From: Armatimonadota bacterium
GTDB taxonomy: Bacteria; Armatimonadota; Fimbriimonadia; Fimbriimonadales; ATM1
NCBI GenBank assembly: GCA_022567555.1
Contig: JADFGT010000008.1
Location: 1 to 48,342, forward strand
Length of the DNA stretch: 48,342 nt
Direction: 5' to 3'
Both the position numbers and the translations under genes were made by a program. Positions 17,331 through 26,309 of the stretch are shown here, in pieces. The notes below the pieces were generated by a model. That model searched no databases, was not told the origin of the DNA, and saw only the letters and a program-made list of their open reading frames with translations. Position 1 is the stretch's first letter. The number at the start of each line of letters is the position of its first letter.

Positions 17331-19637
17331 ATGGGTTTCAGCGGATCAGGCATCATGTTCGCGGGGTTGAGTTCGGGCATTGACACCGAAGCCATCATCT
17401 CCCAGTTGATCGCGCTCGAGGCCCTGCCGATTCGGCGCCTCCAGTTCGAGCAGGCGAAACTGCGGGTCCGCCTGGACGCCACTGACCAATATAAGTCGCT
17501 TCTGGAGACGCTCCGCACGGCGTCGAGAGACCTGAACACGTCGGCGGCCTTCAAGACGATTAAGACCCTAAGTTCCGACCCTGCGGTCGCCACCGTCTTC
17601 ACCACTAATTCAGCGCTCCCTGGAATCTATGAACTGGCAGTCAGCAGGTTGGCGCAGGCGCACAAAGTGGCGACGACCGCACAGACTGATGCGACATCGG
17701 CGCTCGGACTCAGCGGGTCCTTTCTCGTGAACGGCCGGGCGGTGACGGTGGACGCCGGAGACAGCCTCACAACAGTCGCAACCAAAATCAATTCGGCGAG
17801 CGCGGGGGTCACGGCCTCCATTATTGACGGCGGTTCCGGAAATGTTTTCCTGACTCTAACGGCAGACGATTCGGGCGCGGACAACGCCATCGCAATCAGC
17901 GACGTTTTTGACGACACGGTTTTGCAGTCGCTGGGATTCGTAACCGGCTCGGCTTCCATTCGGAAGGCGATAACGAATGGAGCGGAGAGCATCCGGTTCA
18001 ACGACAACGTAACCGCCGTGGGAAGCCTGCTCAACATCACGGTCGCGAGCGGCAACATTCAGATAAATGGCACGAATATCGCGATTGATTTCAGTTCGGA
18101 TTCGCTGACCGATATCGCAGCGAATATCAACGCTTCCGGCTCCGGCGCCTCGGCAACGGTTGTCACGGAAGAAGTTGGCGGCACGACGCAGTATAAACTG
18201 CAGATCACGGGCGCTTCGACACCGACGTTCACCGACACAAATAACATGTTGCAGAGCCTCGGGATCTTACAGCGTGCGGCCGGGAACGAATTGCTGGCCG
18301 CCCAAGATGCGCAGTTCACCCTCGACAGCATATCTCTGACGAGTTCGTCGAATTCAGTCACGGGAGTGATCCCCGGCGCCACAATAAGCCTGCTGAAGGC
18401 CGACGTGACGACGCCCGAGACAACGACGCTCACACTTAGCCGAGACGCGGGAGCGACTCGCGTTAAGGTTGAGGCCTTAGCGACCGCGTACAACGCTGTG
18501 CTCGACTTTTTGGACGGCGCAGCGGCCTTCGATGCCGATTCCCTTGTTACCGGGCCGCTGTTCGGGGACTCCACCGTGGGCGTCATTCAGGACCGGATGT
18601 TTCGTGCGCTCCTGGATAGTCCGGATGGAATCACCGGCGACTACAAGAACCTGCTGGCAATCGGAATTGAGTTCGACAGCGACGGCCGCATGAGCGTGAA
18701 CGCGTCTACGTTCGACCTTGCCGTTACAACCAGTCTAAGCAACGTGACCGCGTTGTTCAGCGAATTAGGAACCTTCGTTGATGACATCGGAACTCCCATC
18801 AACGATCCGACCATCAGCTTCGTGTCCGCGACATCCGCCACAAAGCCCAGTGGCCTGATGGGATATCTGATCAACATCACGCAACTGGCAACACAAGCCG
18901 CGCACACGGCAGGCACGGCCTTCACGGCGGCCAGCACGCAGACGGAGACGATCACGTTCGACGGCAAACTTTTCGGCAGCAGCGCTTACGCCATCACGGT
19001 CGATGTGGGTTCTACGCTCGATGACCTGGTCAACCAGATTAACACAGACTCGAAATTGAAGGATCTCGTGGTGGCCAGCCAGAGTGTCAGCAATGGATTG
19101 GTCCTTACTTCGAAAGTATACGGCACTCCGGGCGATTTCACCGTCGTCAGCAGTCTGGCCGCGGGAAATGACAACAGCGGCATCGGCGATACCGTAATGA
19201 GTGCAATCGGCCTTAACGTGGCCGGCACATTCAACGGCGAGAGCGCCACGGGCCGCGGGCAGGTTCTGACCGGCATCCAAGGCAATGCGAACACCGAGGG
19301 CCTCTCCATAATGGTGACCGGCGGCCTCACGGGCGACCGAGGCAACCTGGTCTACACGACTGGCGCAGCCTCGGTCATCGAAGACGCTCTCGACGTGGCG
19401 CTCGATTTCGTGAATGGGCTTGTGACGACCAGTTCAGACTCGATTCAGAGCCGGATTGACGACATTGACGATCGCATAACCGGTCTTCAGGACTCGCTTG
19501 TGCGCAAAGAGGAAAGCCTCCGGCGAAAGTTTCTCGTTATGGAGGAAGCTATGGCACGCTTCCAAGCGCAGATGGCGCAGATGACTGCGCTGCTCAACAG
19601 CATCTCCAGCACAACCGCTTCGCCAATGGGGTTCTGA
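17331..19637 (+). CDS. fliD: Flagellar hook-associated protein 2 (filament cap)
   Basis: A 768-residue FliD. It begins IMFAGLSSGIDTEAIISQLIALEALPI, the conserved FliD N-terminus, and ends with the helical coiled-coil region (IQSRIDDIDDRITGLQDSLVRKEESLRRKFLVMEEAMAR..., about 700-755) that forms the inner legs of the cap. FliD_N spans about 8-108; the middle (about 130-620) is a long Ser/Thr/Asn-rich region with duplicated beta modules, longer than in enteric FliD (about 470 residues). It caps the growing filament and is exported by the flagellar type III system. No other flagellar gene is near. GGAG lies 11 nt before the ATG. Confidence 0.93.
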   Translation: MGFSGSGIMFAGLSSGIDTEAIISQLIALEALPIRRLQFEQAKLRVRLDATDQYKSLLETLRTASRDLNTSAAFKTIKTLSSDPAVATVFTTNSALPGIYELAVSRLAQAHKVATTAQTDATSALGLSGSFLVNGRAVTVDAGDSLTTVATKINSASAGVTASIIDGGSGNVFLTLTADDSGADNAIAISDVFDDTVLQSLGFVTGSASIRKAITNGAESIRFNDNVTAVGSLLNITVASGNIQINGTNIAIDFSSDSLTDIAANINASGSGASATVVTEEVGGTTQYKLQITGASTPTFTDTNNMLQSLGILQRAAGNELLAAQDAQFTLDSISLTSSSNSVTGVIPGATISLLKADVTTPETTTLTLSRDAGATRVKVEALATAYNAVLDFLDGAAAFDADSLVTGPLFGDSTVGVIQDRMFRALLDSPDGITGDYKNLLAIGIEFDSDGRMSVNASTFDLAVTTSLSNVTALFSELGTFVDDIGTPINDPTISFVSATSATKPSGLMGYLINITQLATQAAHTAGTAFTAASTQTETITFDGKLFGSSAYAITVDVGSTLDDLVNQINTDSKLKDLVVASQSVSNGLVLTSKVYGTPGDFTVVSSLAAGNDNSGIGDTVMSAIGLNVAGTFNGESATGRGQVLTGIQGNANTEGLSIMVTGGLTGDRGNLVYTTGAASVIEDALDVALDFVNGLVTTSSDSIQSRIDDIDDRITGLQDSLVRKEESLRRKFLVMEEAMARFQAQMAQMTALLNSISSTTASPMGF

Positions 19638-19692
19638 GTCGCGGCCTGAGCGCGCGCGAACATCAGCAACACGGCAGGCTCCCTACAGTGGC

Positions 19693-20886
19693 TCAAACCC
19701 GCATTAGAACGGACTCTTTCATAAAGAGCCGCACCGCCGTGAAAAGTCCTACTGCCGCGAGCAAAATCCCAACCGACGCCGTCACCGTCAAACTGAACCA
19801 GTCCACACGGTTCAGCAGCGCGTCGCGGATTACTGTGGCGGTGTTTAGGATGGGCACAAATGCGATCCACTTTGCCCCGGCGACTCCGGTGTAGCCGATG
19901 AACTGGCTGAATACGGCAGGCACCAGGACCACGAAACTGAGCAGCGACAGATAGCCCTGAACCTCCCGCTGGTTACGCGCAAAGGTTGACACTGCTAAAA
20001 GCGTTCCGGCGAAAAAGATGACGAGCGGCAGAACGGTGACGATGAGGGCGAATACCGAAAGGCCGCTTAGGGCAAGCCCATGTTGGAAAAGACGCTCCGT
20101 GATAGGAATCCTAATGAGAGCCATCACTATTACGCCCGCAAGGGCAGAGATACATGCCACCAGGCTAACCGAAGCAAGCGCCGTGAACTTTCCAAAGGCT
20201 ATGGCCGGCCGTGAAATCGGCGCCACCAGCAGCGTTTCGAGCGAGCCCCGCTCCTTTTCTCCCGCAACCAGATCGCCTACGATTGAAAACCCGCCGTAAA
20301 ACGCCCATATCACTATTAGATATGGGAGAATGCCGACCAACCATTCGCTCGCAAACGGCTGGCTGATCTCCGCCTCCCTTGCTCGCAAAACGAACGGATC
20401 GAACTGCTTGTCGTCAAGGTCCAGTTCTCGAATGCGGGCCCTGACCGTCTCTGTTCGCGCGGTTTCGACGACGGACCTGACGGCTTCCAGCGCTATCATG
20501 CTCGTCGTCTCGCTCCGGTCCACAATCACGTAGAACTCGGGCGCTTCCCGCGCTTGGTACCGGCGCGCGAAACCGTCCGGAAACTGCAATACGAGCCTTC
20601 CTTTCTTGTTCCGCAGCGCGTCGTCAGGGTTGGAGTTCTTCGACAGGTTGCGGATCTCGAACCGATGGGTCATGTCCAGCAGGTCGAGCACGGGCGCGCC
20701 TTCCGTCGCGTTTATAACGAGCAACTTGTGAGACTTTTCCTCGCTGAGCGACAGATCGAGATAACCGAACAAGAGGATGATCATAACCTCCAGGAAGAGC
20801 GGTCCCAACAGCGCGCTGAAAAACAGCCGCCGGTCGCGTGTGAACTCTCGCATCTCCTTTCTGAATACGCAGAACCACCCGCTCAT
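19693..20886 (-). CDS. ABC-2 type permease, NatB-like
   Basis: A 397-residue inner-membrane permease. It has one N-terminal membrane segment (about 22-45), a large extracytoplasmic domain (about 46-175), and five more segments in the C-terminal half with the ABC-2 signature around EKERGSLETLLVAPISRPAIAFGK. This topology is that of NatB, the membrane part of a Na+ exporting ABC pump. Its ATG overlaps the stop of the ATPase gene by 4 nt, so the pair is one transporter. Na+ as substrate is inferred from family resemblance only. Confidence 0.82.
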   Translation of the reverse strand: MSGWFCVFRKEMREFTRDRRLFFSALLGPLFLEVMIILLFGYLDLSLSEEKSHKLLVINATEGAPVLDLLDMTHRFEIRNLSKNSNPDDALRNKKGRLVLQFPDGFARRYQAREAPEFYVIVDRSETTSMIALEAVRSVVETARTETVRARIRELDLDDKQFDPFVLRAREAEISQPFASEWLVGILPYLIVIWAFYGGFSIVGDLVAGEKERGSLETLLVAPISRPAIAFGKFTALASVSLVACISALAGVIVMALIRIPITERLFQHGLALSGLSVFALIVTVLPLVIFFAGTLLAVSTFARNQREVQGYLSLLSFVVLVPAVFSQFIGYTGVAGAKWIAFVPILNTATVIRDALLNRVDWFSLTVTASVGILLAAVGLFTAVRLFMKESVLMRV

Positions 20887-21629
20887 GCCGGATCCTCCGT
20901 GGGCGAGACAAGGCTTATAAAAACGCGCTCCAGATGTGTTTCGCCGGTCTTCGCCTTCAACTCTTCGAACTTGCCGATGGCGGCGATGCGGCCATCATGA
21001 ATCACGCAGATGCGGTCGCAAAGGTGCTCCGCCTCGCTCATGATGTGCGTGCTGAAGACGATCGTCTTCCCTTGCTCCTTCCGCTCTTGTATGAACTCCC
21101 TGATCTTGCGGCTGGCGAAAACGTCCAGGCCTACGGTCGGCTCGTCGAAGAACAGCACAGGGGGGTCATGCAGGATCGTACGGGCAAGGCTCACCCTCTG
21201 TTTCTCTCCGGTGGACAACTTGTCGCACAGGCGGTCATGATAGTCCCCTATTTCGAGGAGGTCAACTACGTATTTCACTCGGCGCTCCAGGTCCGCTCCG
21301 CGCAATCCGTAAAGGTTTCCGATGTAGCGTATAAACTCTCCTGCAGTCAGCCGCGCATAAAGCGCGGTCGTGCTGGACATGAAGCCGATGCTGCGCCGGA
21401 CCTGGCCGGGTTGCCGAATCAGGTCATAGTCCGCGACGATTGCGGTTCCGGACGTCGGCGTGAGCACCGTGCTCAGCATCCGAAGGAGCGTGGTTTTGCC
21501 GGCGCCGTTCGCCCCCAAGAGGCCGAAGATCTCTCCGGGCCGGCACTCGAACGAAACGCCGTCCACCGCCTTGACGACGCCCCGCTTGCCGTCGCGGAAA
21601 TGCTTGACGAGGTCGTGGACTTCGATCAT
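20883..21629 (-). CDS. ABC transporter ATP-binding protein, NatA-like
   Basis: A 248-residue ATPase: Walker A GANGAGKTT, signature LSTGEKQRVSLAR, Walker B PVLFFDEPTVGLD, and switch STHIMSEAEHLCD. The FDEPT..GLDV segment and overall pattern match NatA-type exporters. It is the first gene of a two-gene unit with the permease (ATGA-type overlap). Its promoter must share the 108 nt to leuB with the palindromic repeat at 21673-21709. Confidence 0.88.
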   Translation of the reverse strand: MIEVHDLVKHFRDGKRGVVKAVDGVSFECRPGEIFGLLGANGAGKTTLLRMLSTVLTPTSGTAIVADYDLIRQPGQVRRSIGFMSSTTALYARLTAGEFIRYIGNLYGLRGADLERRVKYVVDLLEIGDYHDRLCDKLSTGEKQRVSLARTILHDPPVLFFDEPTVGLDVFASRKIREFIQERKEQGKTIVFSTHIMSEAEHLCDRICVIHDGRIAAIGKFEELKAKTGETHLERVFISLVSPTEDPA

Positions 21630-21672
21630 CGTGGGGGAACCGGGCAGTTATCATACCGTCCACGTGATGATG

Positions 21673-21709
21673 TTAACTCCCTGAACACGCGCCGTATTGG
21701 AGGAGTTAA
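21673..21709. repeat. Diverged copy of the palindromic element
   Basis: Outer arms TTAACTCC and GGAGTTAA enclose AACACGCGCCGTATT, which matches the centre of the element at 12157-12189. It lies between natA and leuB, 28 nt before the leuB ATG. Confidence 0.65.
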
Positions 21710-21723
21710 AATGCGCATCCCGT

Positions 21724-21729
21724 CATAAT
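21724..21729 (+). promoter_or_regulatory. -10 box CATAAT of a leaderless promoter
   Basis: CATAAT lies 8 nt before the leuB ATG (TAATGT, 6 nt before, overlaps it). No Shine-Dalgarno. Confidence 0.45.
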
Positions 21730-21737
21730 GTGTCGCG

Positions 21738-22829
21738 ATGCCCCACAAGATCGCAGTCCTCCCCGGTGACGGAATCGGGCCGGAAGTCACGGCAGAGGCC
21801 GTGAAAGTGCTGAAGGCCGTCACCGGCGACCTCGAATTCGAGGAGACGCTTGTCGGTGGCGCCGCATACGACGCCACGGGCCATCCGCTCCCCGATGAGA
21901 CGCTGAAACTCTGCCGGAAGGCCGATGCAGTGCTGTTGGGCGCTGTCGGAGGGCCGAAGTGGGACGCCGTGGAGCCGAAGGAATTGCGACCTGAGGTCGG
22001 GGCCCTCCTCACGCTTCGGAAAAAACTGGACCTGTATGCGAACCTCCGCCCGGCCCGCATCTTCAAGCCGCTGATGGACGCAAGCCCCATAAGGTTCGGC
22101 CCGAGCGGGCCGATTGACCTAATCATCGTGCGAGAACTCACAGGCGGCATCTACTTCGGAGACCACTACCGGCAGCGTTCGGGAGAAGAGGCCGTGGACA
22201 CGTGCCGCTATACGAGGGAGCAGATTCGGCGCGTCGCCGAGTGTGCTTTTGAAATCGCAAGGCTGCGGAAAAAGACCGTCGTGTGCGTTGACAAGGCAAA
22301 CGTCTTAGAAACCAGCCGTCTCTGGAGAGAGGTGCTGAACGAAGTTAAAGATGACTATAAAGATGTCGAACTCAGTTTTATGTTGGTGGACAACTGCGCC
22401 ATGCAGTTGGTGCGCGACCCGGGACAGTTCGACGTGATTCTTACGGAGAACATGTTCGGCGACATCCTGAGCGACGAGGCCGGGCAAATCACCGGCTCGC
22501 TCGGCCTCCTCCCAAGCGCATCGCTGTCAGGTGCGATAAGCGACAGGCGATTGACGCTTGGCGACGCAGACGAATCGCCGGTCGTTTTCGGTCTCTACGA
22601 ACCCGTGCACGGCTCGGCGCCCGACATCGCCGGACAGGGGAAAGCCAACCCGCTCGGCGCCATTCTCAGCGCAGCGATGATGCTCAGATACAGTTTCGGC
22701 ATGGACGCAGAGGCCGACGTAATCGAAAACGCCGTGGAATCCTTATTGGAGCAGGGAGTTCGAACGCCGGACCTCGGCGGAACGGCGACGACGGAAGATG
22801 TCGGGGGTTCCGTCGCTTCCAGGGTGTGA
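21738..22829 (+). CDS. leuB: 3-isopropylmalate dehydrogenase
   Basis: A 363-residue decarboxylating dehydrogenase of leucine synthesis: 3-isopropylmalate plus NAD+ to 2-oxoisocaproate (after decarboxylation). Typical segments: [59 protein letters not shown], the metal/substrate site [26 protein letters not shown], and the NAD-binding [35 protein letters not shown] rather than isocitrate or homoisocitrate dehydrogenase is supported by the RxxLxxxxxLR motif region ([15 protein letters not shown]). leuA, leuC and leuD are not in the window. Confidence 0.95.
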   Translation: MPHKIAVLPGDGIGPEVTAEAVKVLKAVTGDLEFEETLVGGAAYDATGHPLPDETLKLCRKADAVLLGAVGGPKWDAVEPKELRPEVGALLTLRKKLDLYANLRPARIFKPLMDASPIRFGPSGPIDLIIVRELTGGIYFGDHYRQRSGEEAVDTCRYTREQIRRVAECAFEIARLRKKTVVCVDKANVLETSRLWREVLNEVKDDYKDVELSFMLVDNCAMQLVRDPGQFDVILTENMFGDILSDEAGQITGSLGLLPSASLSGAISDRRLTLGDADESPVVFGLYEPVHGSAPDIAGQGKANPLGAILSAAMMLRYSFGMDAEADVIENAVESLLEQGVRTPDLGGTATTEDVGGSVASRV

Positions 22830-22860
22830 TCGGGCGGCCCGTAGTGAAACGAGACCAGCC

Positions 22861-22913
22861 GGGCGACTCTTGGCCGAGGCAATGGGGCGCCCAATCAGCC
22901 GGCCGAGTCGCCC
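22861..22913. terminator. Long inverted repeat between convergent leuB and kdsD
   Basis: GGGCGACTC and GAGTCGCCC form the outer 9-bp arms, with further pairing inside (GGCC/GGCC and GGGCGCCC). It ends at the base before the kdsD stop codon and could terminate both transcripts. The inner 'GGCTGATTGGG' on the minus strand recurs near 26099 (GGCTGATTGGGG), so it may be a dispersed repeat. Confidence 0.5.
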
Positions 22914-23885
22914 CTACGTAAGCCCCAGCCGCACGAGGTCTTTCAGCATAACGATGCCGACAACGTCGCCGTCCTGCAGCACGGGCAGTTCTCCGATCTT
23001 TTGCGGAAGACTTTCGAAGATCTCCAGAACCTCGACGGCCGGCATGTCGGCGGGGACGGTGTGTGGGTCGCGAGTCATCAGGTCCTCCGCGCGGGCCGTC
23101 AGCGCGTCCTCGCCGTTCTGGCCGGCGGCCACCAGGTGGCGCCGGACGTCGCCGTCGCTGATCAGCCCCAATAGCCCCCCCTCATCGTCCACGACGCACG
23201 CCGCCCCCGCTCCCGCTTTCGTTATCTTCTGCAAAACGTCGAGAAATAGCATGTCCGACGATACCAGCGCAAGGTCCTCCGCTTTTCTCATCGCATCGGA
23301 TACACGCATCAACAGCCGCCGCCCCAGCGCGCCGCTCGGGTGATAAAGCGCGTAATCGTCTTTAGTGAACTTTCGCTCCTGCATCACGGCCAGCGCCAAC
23401 GCGTCCGCAAGCGCGAGCATGACGGTTGTGCTCGTTGTGGGCGCCAGATTGTGCGGGCACGCTTCCCGGTCCACGCTCACATCGAGGACCAGGTCGGAAT
23501 GCTGCGCGGCGGTGCATTCAGGCCGGCACGTCATAAGGATGCTGCGGGCGCCTATTTGTCGAAGCGGAGGGAAAAGGCGCAGAATCTCTTCGGTCTCGCC
23601 GCTGCTGGAAAAGATGACGACGATGTCGCCCGGCGTGACCATCCCCAGGTCGCCGTGCACCGCGTCGCCCGGGTGAAGATAGAGGCTGGGCGTGCCCGTG
23701 CTGCTCAGCGTGCTGCTGAACTTCTTGGCGATGTCTCCGGCTTTTCCGATGCCTGTGGTCACGACCCTGCCCTTGCACTCCAGCAGCCAGCAGGCGGCGG
23801 TTTCAAACCGTTCGTCCAGGCGCTCGGAAAGGCTAAGAATCTCTTCCGCTTCCTGGCGAAGCGTGCCGCGCATGAACTCCAACAT
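22914..23885 (-). CDS. kdsD: D-arabinose-5-phosphate isomerase, KpsF/GutQ family
   Basis: A 323-residue enzyme interconverting ribulose 5-phosphate and arabinose 5-phosphate, the first step to KDO of lipopolysaccharide. The SIS domain (about 35-165) contains GIGKAGDIAKKFSSTLSSTGTPSLYLHPGDAVHGDLGMV and SSSGETEEI; the signature CPHNLAPTTSTT follows. Two CBS domains (about 205-320) include LLGLISDGDVRRHL. Its presence supports an LPS-bearing outer membrane. It converges on leuB and is divergent from the M20 peptidase gene. Confidence 0.93.
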   Translation of the reverse strand: MLEFMRGTLRQEAEEILSLSERLDERFETAACWLLECKGRVVTTGIGKAGDIAKKFSSTLSSTGTPSLYLHPGDAVHGDLGMVTPGDIVVIFSSSGETEEILRLFPPLRQIGARSILMTCRPECTAAQHSDLVLDVSVDREACPHNLAPTTSTTVMLALADALALAVMQERKFTKDDYALYHPSGALGRRLLMRVSDAMRKAEDLALVSSDMLFLDVLQKITKAGAGAACVVDDEGGLLGLISDGDVRRHLVAAGQNGEDALTARAEDLMTRDPHTVPADMPAVEVLEIFESLPQKIGELPVLQDGDVVGIVMLKDLVRLGLT

Positions 23886-23935
23886 CGGGTTTAGCCAAGC
23901 ATACCTGCCGCGTCGGCCCTCGGCAGGTGTAGTGG

Positions 23936-23941
23936 TAACAT
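23936..23941 (+). promoter_or_regulatory. -10 box TAACAT of a leaderless promoter
   Basis: TAACAT lies 6 nt before the M20 peptidase ATG, with no Shine-Dalgarno. Confidence 0.5.
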
Positions 23942-23947
23942 CCGTCC

Positions 23948-25360
23948 ATGCCCGTAAAGACGAAGCCGCAGGCCGTGGAGCGCGCCCAGGCCTGGTTGGA
24001 AGAGCACCAAGACGAACTGCTCGCAGACCTTCGCGCTATGCTGCGGATTCCGAGCGTTCAGGGCGAGGCTGAACCGAACGCCCCCTTCGGGAGCGAGAAC
24101 CGGCGGGCGCTCGACCTGGCGCTGCGATTGGGCGAAAAGTGGGGAATGCGCACGCGCGACGTCGAGGGCTACGCCGGCCACGCGGAGTTCGGCGATGGCG
24201 AGCCTTTGGTAATGGCGCTTGGCCACCTCGACGTAGTGCCGGCCGGCGACGGCTGGAAGCATGAGCCGTTCGGCGCGGAGATTGACGGCGGATACGTTTA
24301 TGCCCGCGGCGCGCAGGACGACAAGGGGCCGACGATGGCGATATTCTATGCGGCGCGCGCGCTGAAGGAAACCGGCGCCGACCTGCCCGCCCGTCTGCGC
24401 GTTGTTTTCGGCTGCAACGAAGAGAGCGGCTTCAAATGCGTGAAAAGGTATTTCGAAGTTGAGGAAGCGCCTACTTTGGGCGTCGCTCCCGACGCGGCAT
24501 GGCCGCTTATTCACGCCGAGAAGGGGATCGCGAACCTCACGATTCGCGTGCCACTTCCGAAAGGCGCGATAACGCTCACCGTCCTGCAAGGGGGGTCACG
24601 GCCGAACGTCGTGCCTGACAAAGCGCGCGCCGTTCTCGTAATCGCGGAATCGGAAATGGCCGCTGTTCGCGAGAAGTGCGACGATTATTGGGACCGCAAC
24701 GTTTCTTTTACGATTCAGGACCGGAGCGTGGAGATTGACGCAATCGGCAGCGCGGCGCACGGAAGCACTCCCTTTGAGGGCGACAACGCTATCGTCCGCG
24801 CGTTGCGCGCGGCGGCGGCGCTCGCGCCGGCGGAGCAGCAGGAACAGTTCTCGAAACTGCTGGCCATCGGCCACACGAGCGGCGCCGGTCTCGGGATTCA
24901 TGGCCGCGACGACGTCTCGGAAGACCTCACCACGAACTTAGCGATAGCCGAGGTCGCCGGCGGGGCGGCCGTCCTCACGATTAACGTCCGATACCCGGTC
25001 GAGTGGAAGGGCGCCGACGTGCGGGAGCGGTGCAGCGAATTCCTGAAAGAGGAGTTTGAGGGCGCGGAGGTGGAAGATTTCAGCGACAGCCCGCCTCTGT
25101 ATTTTCCGCTGGATAGGGAGCCCGTGAAGACAATCCTCGAGGCGTACCGCGAAGAGATTGAGGAGGACAAAGAGCCGGGCGTCATGGGCGGCGGCACATA
25201 TGCGCGCGCCGTGCCGAACACCGTAAGCATCGGCACAGGTTGGGAAGGCGACGGCCCCGCGCACCAGCACGATGAACGCCTGAAGGTGGAGCACCTGCAC
25301 AAGATGGCGCGAATCTACGCAAACATCCTGTATCGCCTGACTCACGCCGCCGCCAGATAG
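23948..25360 (+). CDS. M20 family dipeptidase (PepV/Sapep-like)
   Basis: A 470-residue zinc peptidase. Metal ligands in order: His93 and Asp95 (MALGHLDVVPAGDGW), Asp in GAQDDKGP, Glu pair in GCNEESGF, Asp in PDAAWPLIHAEKG, and a C-terminal His (GPAHQHDE). The PDAAWP...AEKG and 'GGGTYAR' segments are those of PepV/Sapep dipeptidases, with a dimerisation/lid domain at about 200-340. It cleaves dipeptides in the cytoplasm; no signal peptide. Its 3' end overlaps the convergent DUF92 gene by 19 nt. Confidence 0.9.
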   Translation: MPVKTKPQAVERAQAWLEEHQDELLADLRAMLRIPSVQGEAEPNAPFGSENRRALDLALRLGEKWGMRTRDVEGYAGHAEFGDGEPLVMALGHLDVVPAGDGWKHEPFGAEIDGGYVYARGAQDDKGPTMAIFYAARALKETGADLPARLRVVFGCNEESGFKCVKRYFEVEEAPTLGVAPDAAWPLIHAEKGIANLTIRVPLPKGAITLTVLQGGSRPNVVPDKARAVLVIAESEMAAVREKCDDYWDRNVSFTIQDRSVEIDAIGSAAHGSTPFEGDNAIVRALRAAAALAPAEQQEQFSKLLAIGHTSGAGLGIHGRDDVSEDLTTNLAIAEVAGGAAVLTINVRYPVEWKGADVRERCSEFLKEEFEGAEVEDFSDSPPLYFPLDREPVKTILEAYREEIEEDKEPGVMGGGTYARAVPNTVSIGTGWEGDGPAHQHDERLKVEHLHKMARIYANILYRLTHAAAR

Positions 25361-26076
25361 CCCGCCGCCGTGGCGCATGACACGGCGATAAGGTTGACCG
25401 CGTCGTTCGTCATCCAGCGTATGCCACGGATATGTTTTGAGCCGGGGGTCGGCGCCTCCACTGTCGCGCCGTCGCGAGTGGTGTATCGGGCTTGCACAAG
25501 ATCGCCCAAGACACTGTCCATCAGTGATGCGCCGAAACCGATTACGGCTAAAAGGCCGATCAGATCTGGTCGTCCGATCAGCGGTGCGGCGGCTGAAACC
25601 ACGGCTGCGCCCGCGAACGACGCGATGAGGCCGGCAACTGAAATCGCGCCGCTCGCGCCGCGCGTCGCCTCAGCGAGCGTTCCGATTCGATAGAAGCGCT
25701 TGCCCAACAGCGAACCTATCTCTGTGCCCCAGGTGTCGGCGTTCGCGGCGGCAAAGCCGGCCAACGCGGCTGCGGCGAGCGCCGGGTTGTCGCTATGGAA
25801 AGGAAACAGGGCGGCGCAGAGAGTCTGCGGTCCGCCGTTTGCGAACACCTGTATCGCGCGGCGCGGCGCGGCGTCCAGGCCGGCCTCTCGCTTTGTTGCC
25901 CTCCCGGCCCTCGAGAGAAGGGAAGAGGTGATGAAGAACAGCAGAAGCGGGACGACCCACGGCCACCGGCCCGCCTCCCATACCAGCCCGCCGACAACCG
26001 CCGCCGCCACCGCCCCGTCCCACGTCAGCAGTCGCAGGACGAAACAGAGTGCGGCCACCGCCACGGCGTAGAGCAT
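25342..26076 (-). CDS. DUF92 integral membrane protein
   Basis: A 244-residue polytopic membrane protein with about six hydrophobic segments. The family pattern is present: LTWDGAVAAAVVGGLVW, AANADTWGTEIGSL, GASGAISVAGLIAS, GFGASLMDSVLGDLVQARY, and KHIRGIRWMTNDAVNL near the end. The plant member VTE6 is a phytyl-phosphate kinase, and bacterial DUF92 proteins are thought to act on polyprenyl or phytyl phosphates, but the function here is not established. TACAAT lies 6 nt before the ATG. Confidence 0.85.
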   Translation of the reverse strand: MLYAVAVAALCFVLRLLTWDGAVAAAVVGGLVWEAGRWPWVVPLLLFFITSSLLSRAGRATKREAGLDAAPRRAIQVFANGGPQTLCAALFPFHSDNPALAAAALAGFAAANADTWGTEIGSLLGKRFYRIGTLAEATRGASGAISVAGLIASFAGAAVVSAAAPLIGRPDLIGLLAVIGFGASLMDSVLGDLVQARYTTRDGATVEAPTPGSKHIRGIRWMTNDAVNLIAVSCATAAGYLAAA

Positions 26077-26082
26077 GGAGGG

Positions 26083-26088
26083 ATTGTA
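26083..26088 (-). promoter_or_regulatory. -10 box TACAAT of a leaderless promoter
   Basis: On the minus strand TACAAT lies 6 nt before the DUF92 ATG, with no Shine-Dalgarno. Confidence 0.5.
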
Positions 26089-26309
26089 CGGCAGGCGAGG
26101 CTGATTGGGGCGGCCTCTGCGAGCCTCAGCAGCCGCGACCCATTCAGCCGTGGACTGGAGTCAGTCGGCTTCTGAGGGATCGATCTGGTCTCCTCCGCGC
26201 GACATGGTCTCTGAAGGGTAACTGGGGCCGCGGCTGGAACGTCTATCCAACTGAGGCACCCGGGCTGGGCGATGCGAAGCGACCCGGCTTCCGGGATAGG
26301 AGGGTGAAG

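Noticed and set aside
26049-26309. N-terminal extension of the PPC-domain protein
   Set aside because: Not protein-like, and a strong AGGAGG with a signal peptide marks the start at 26310.
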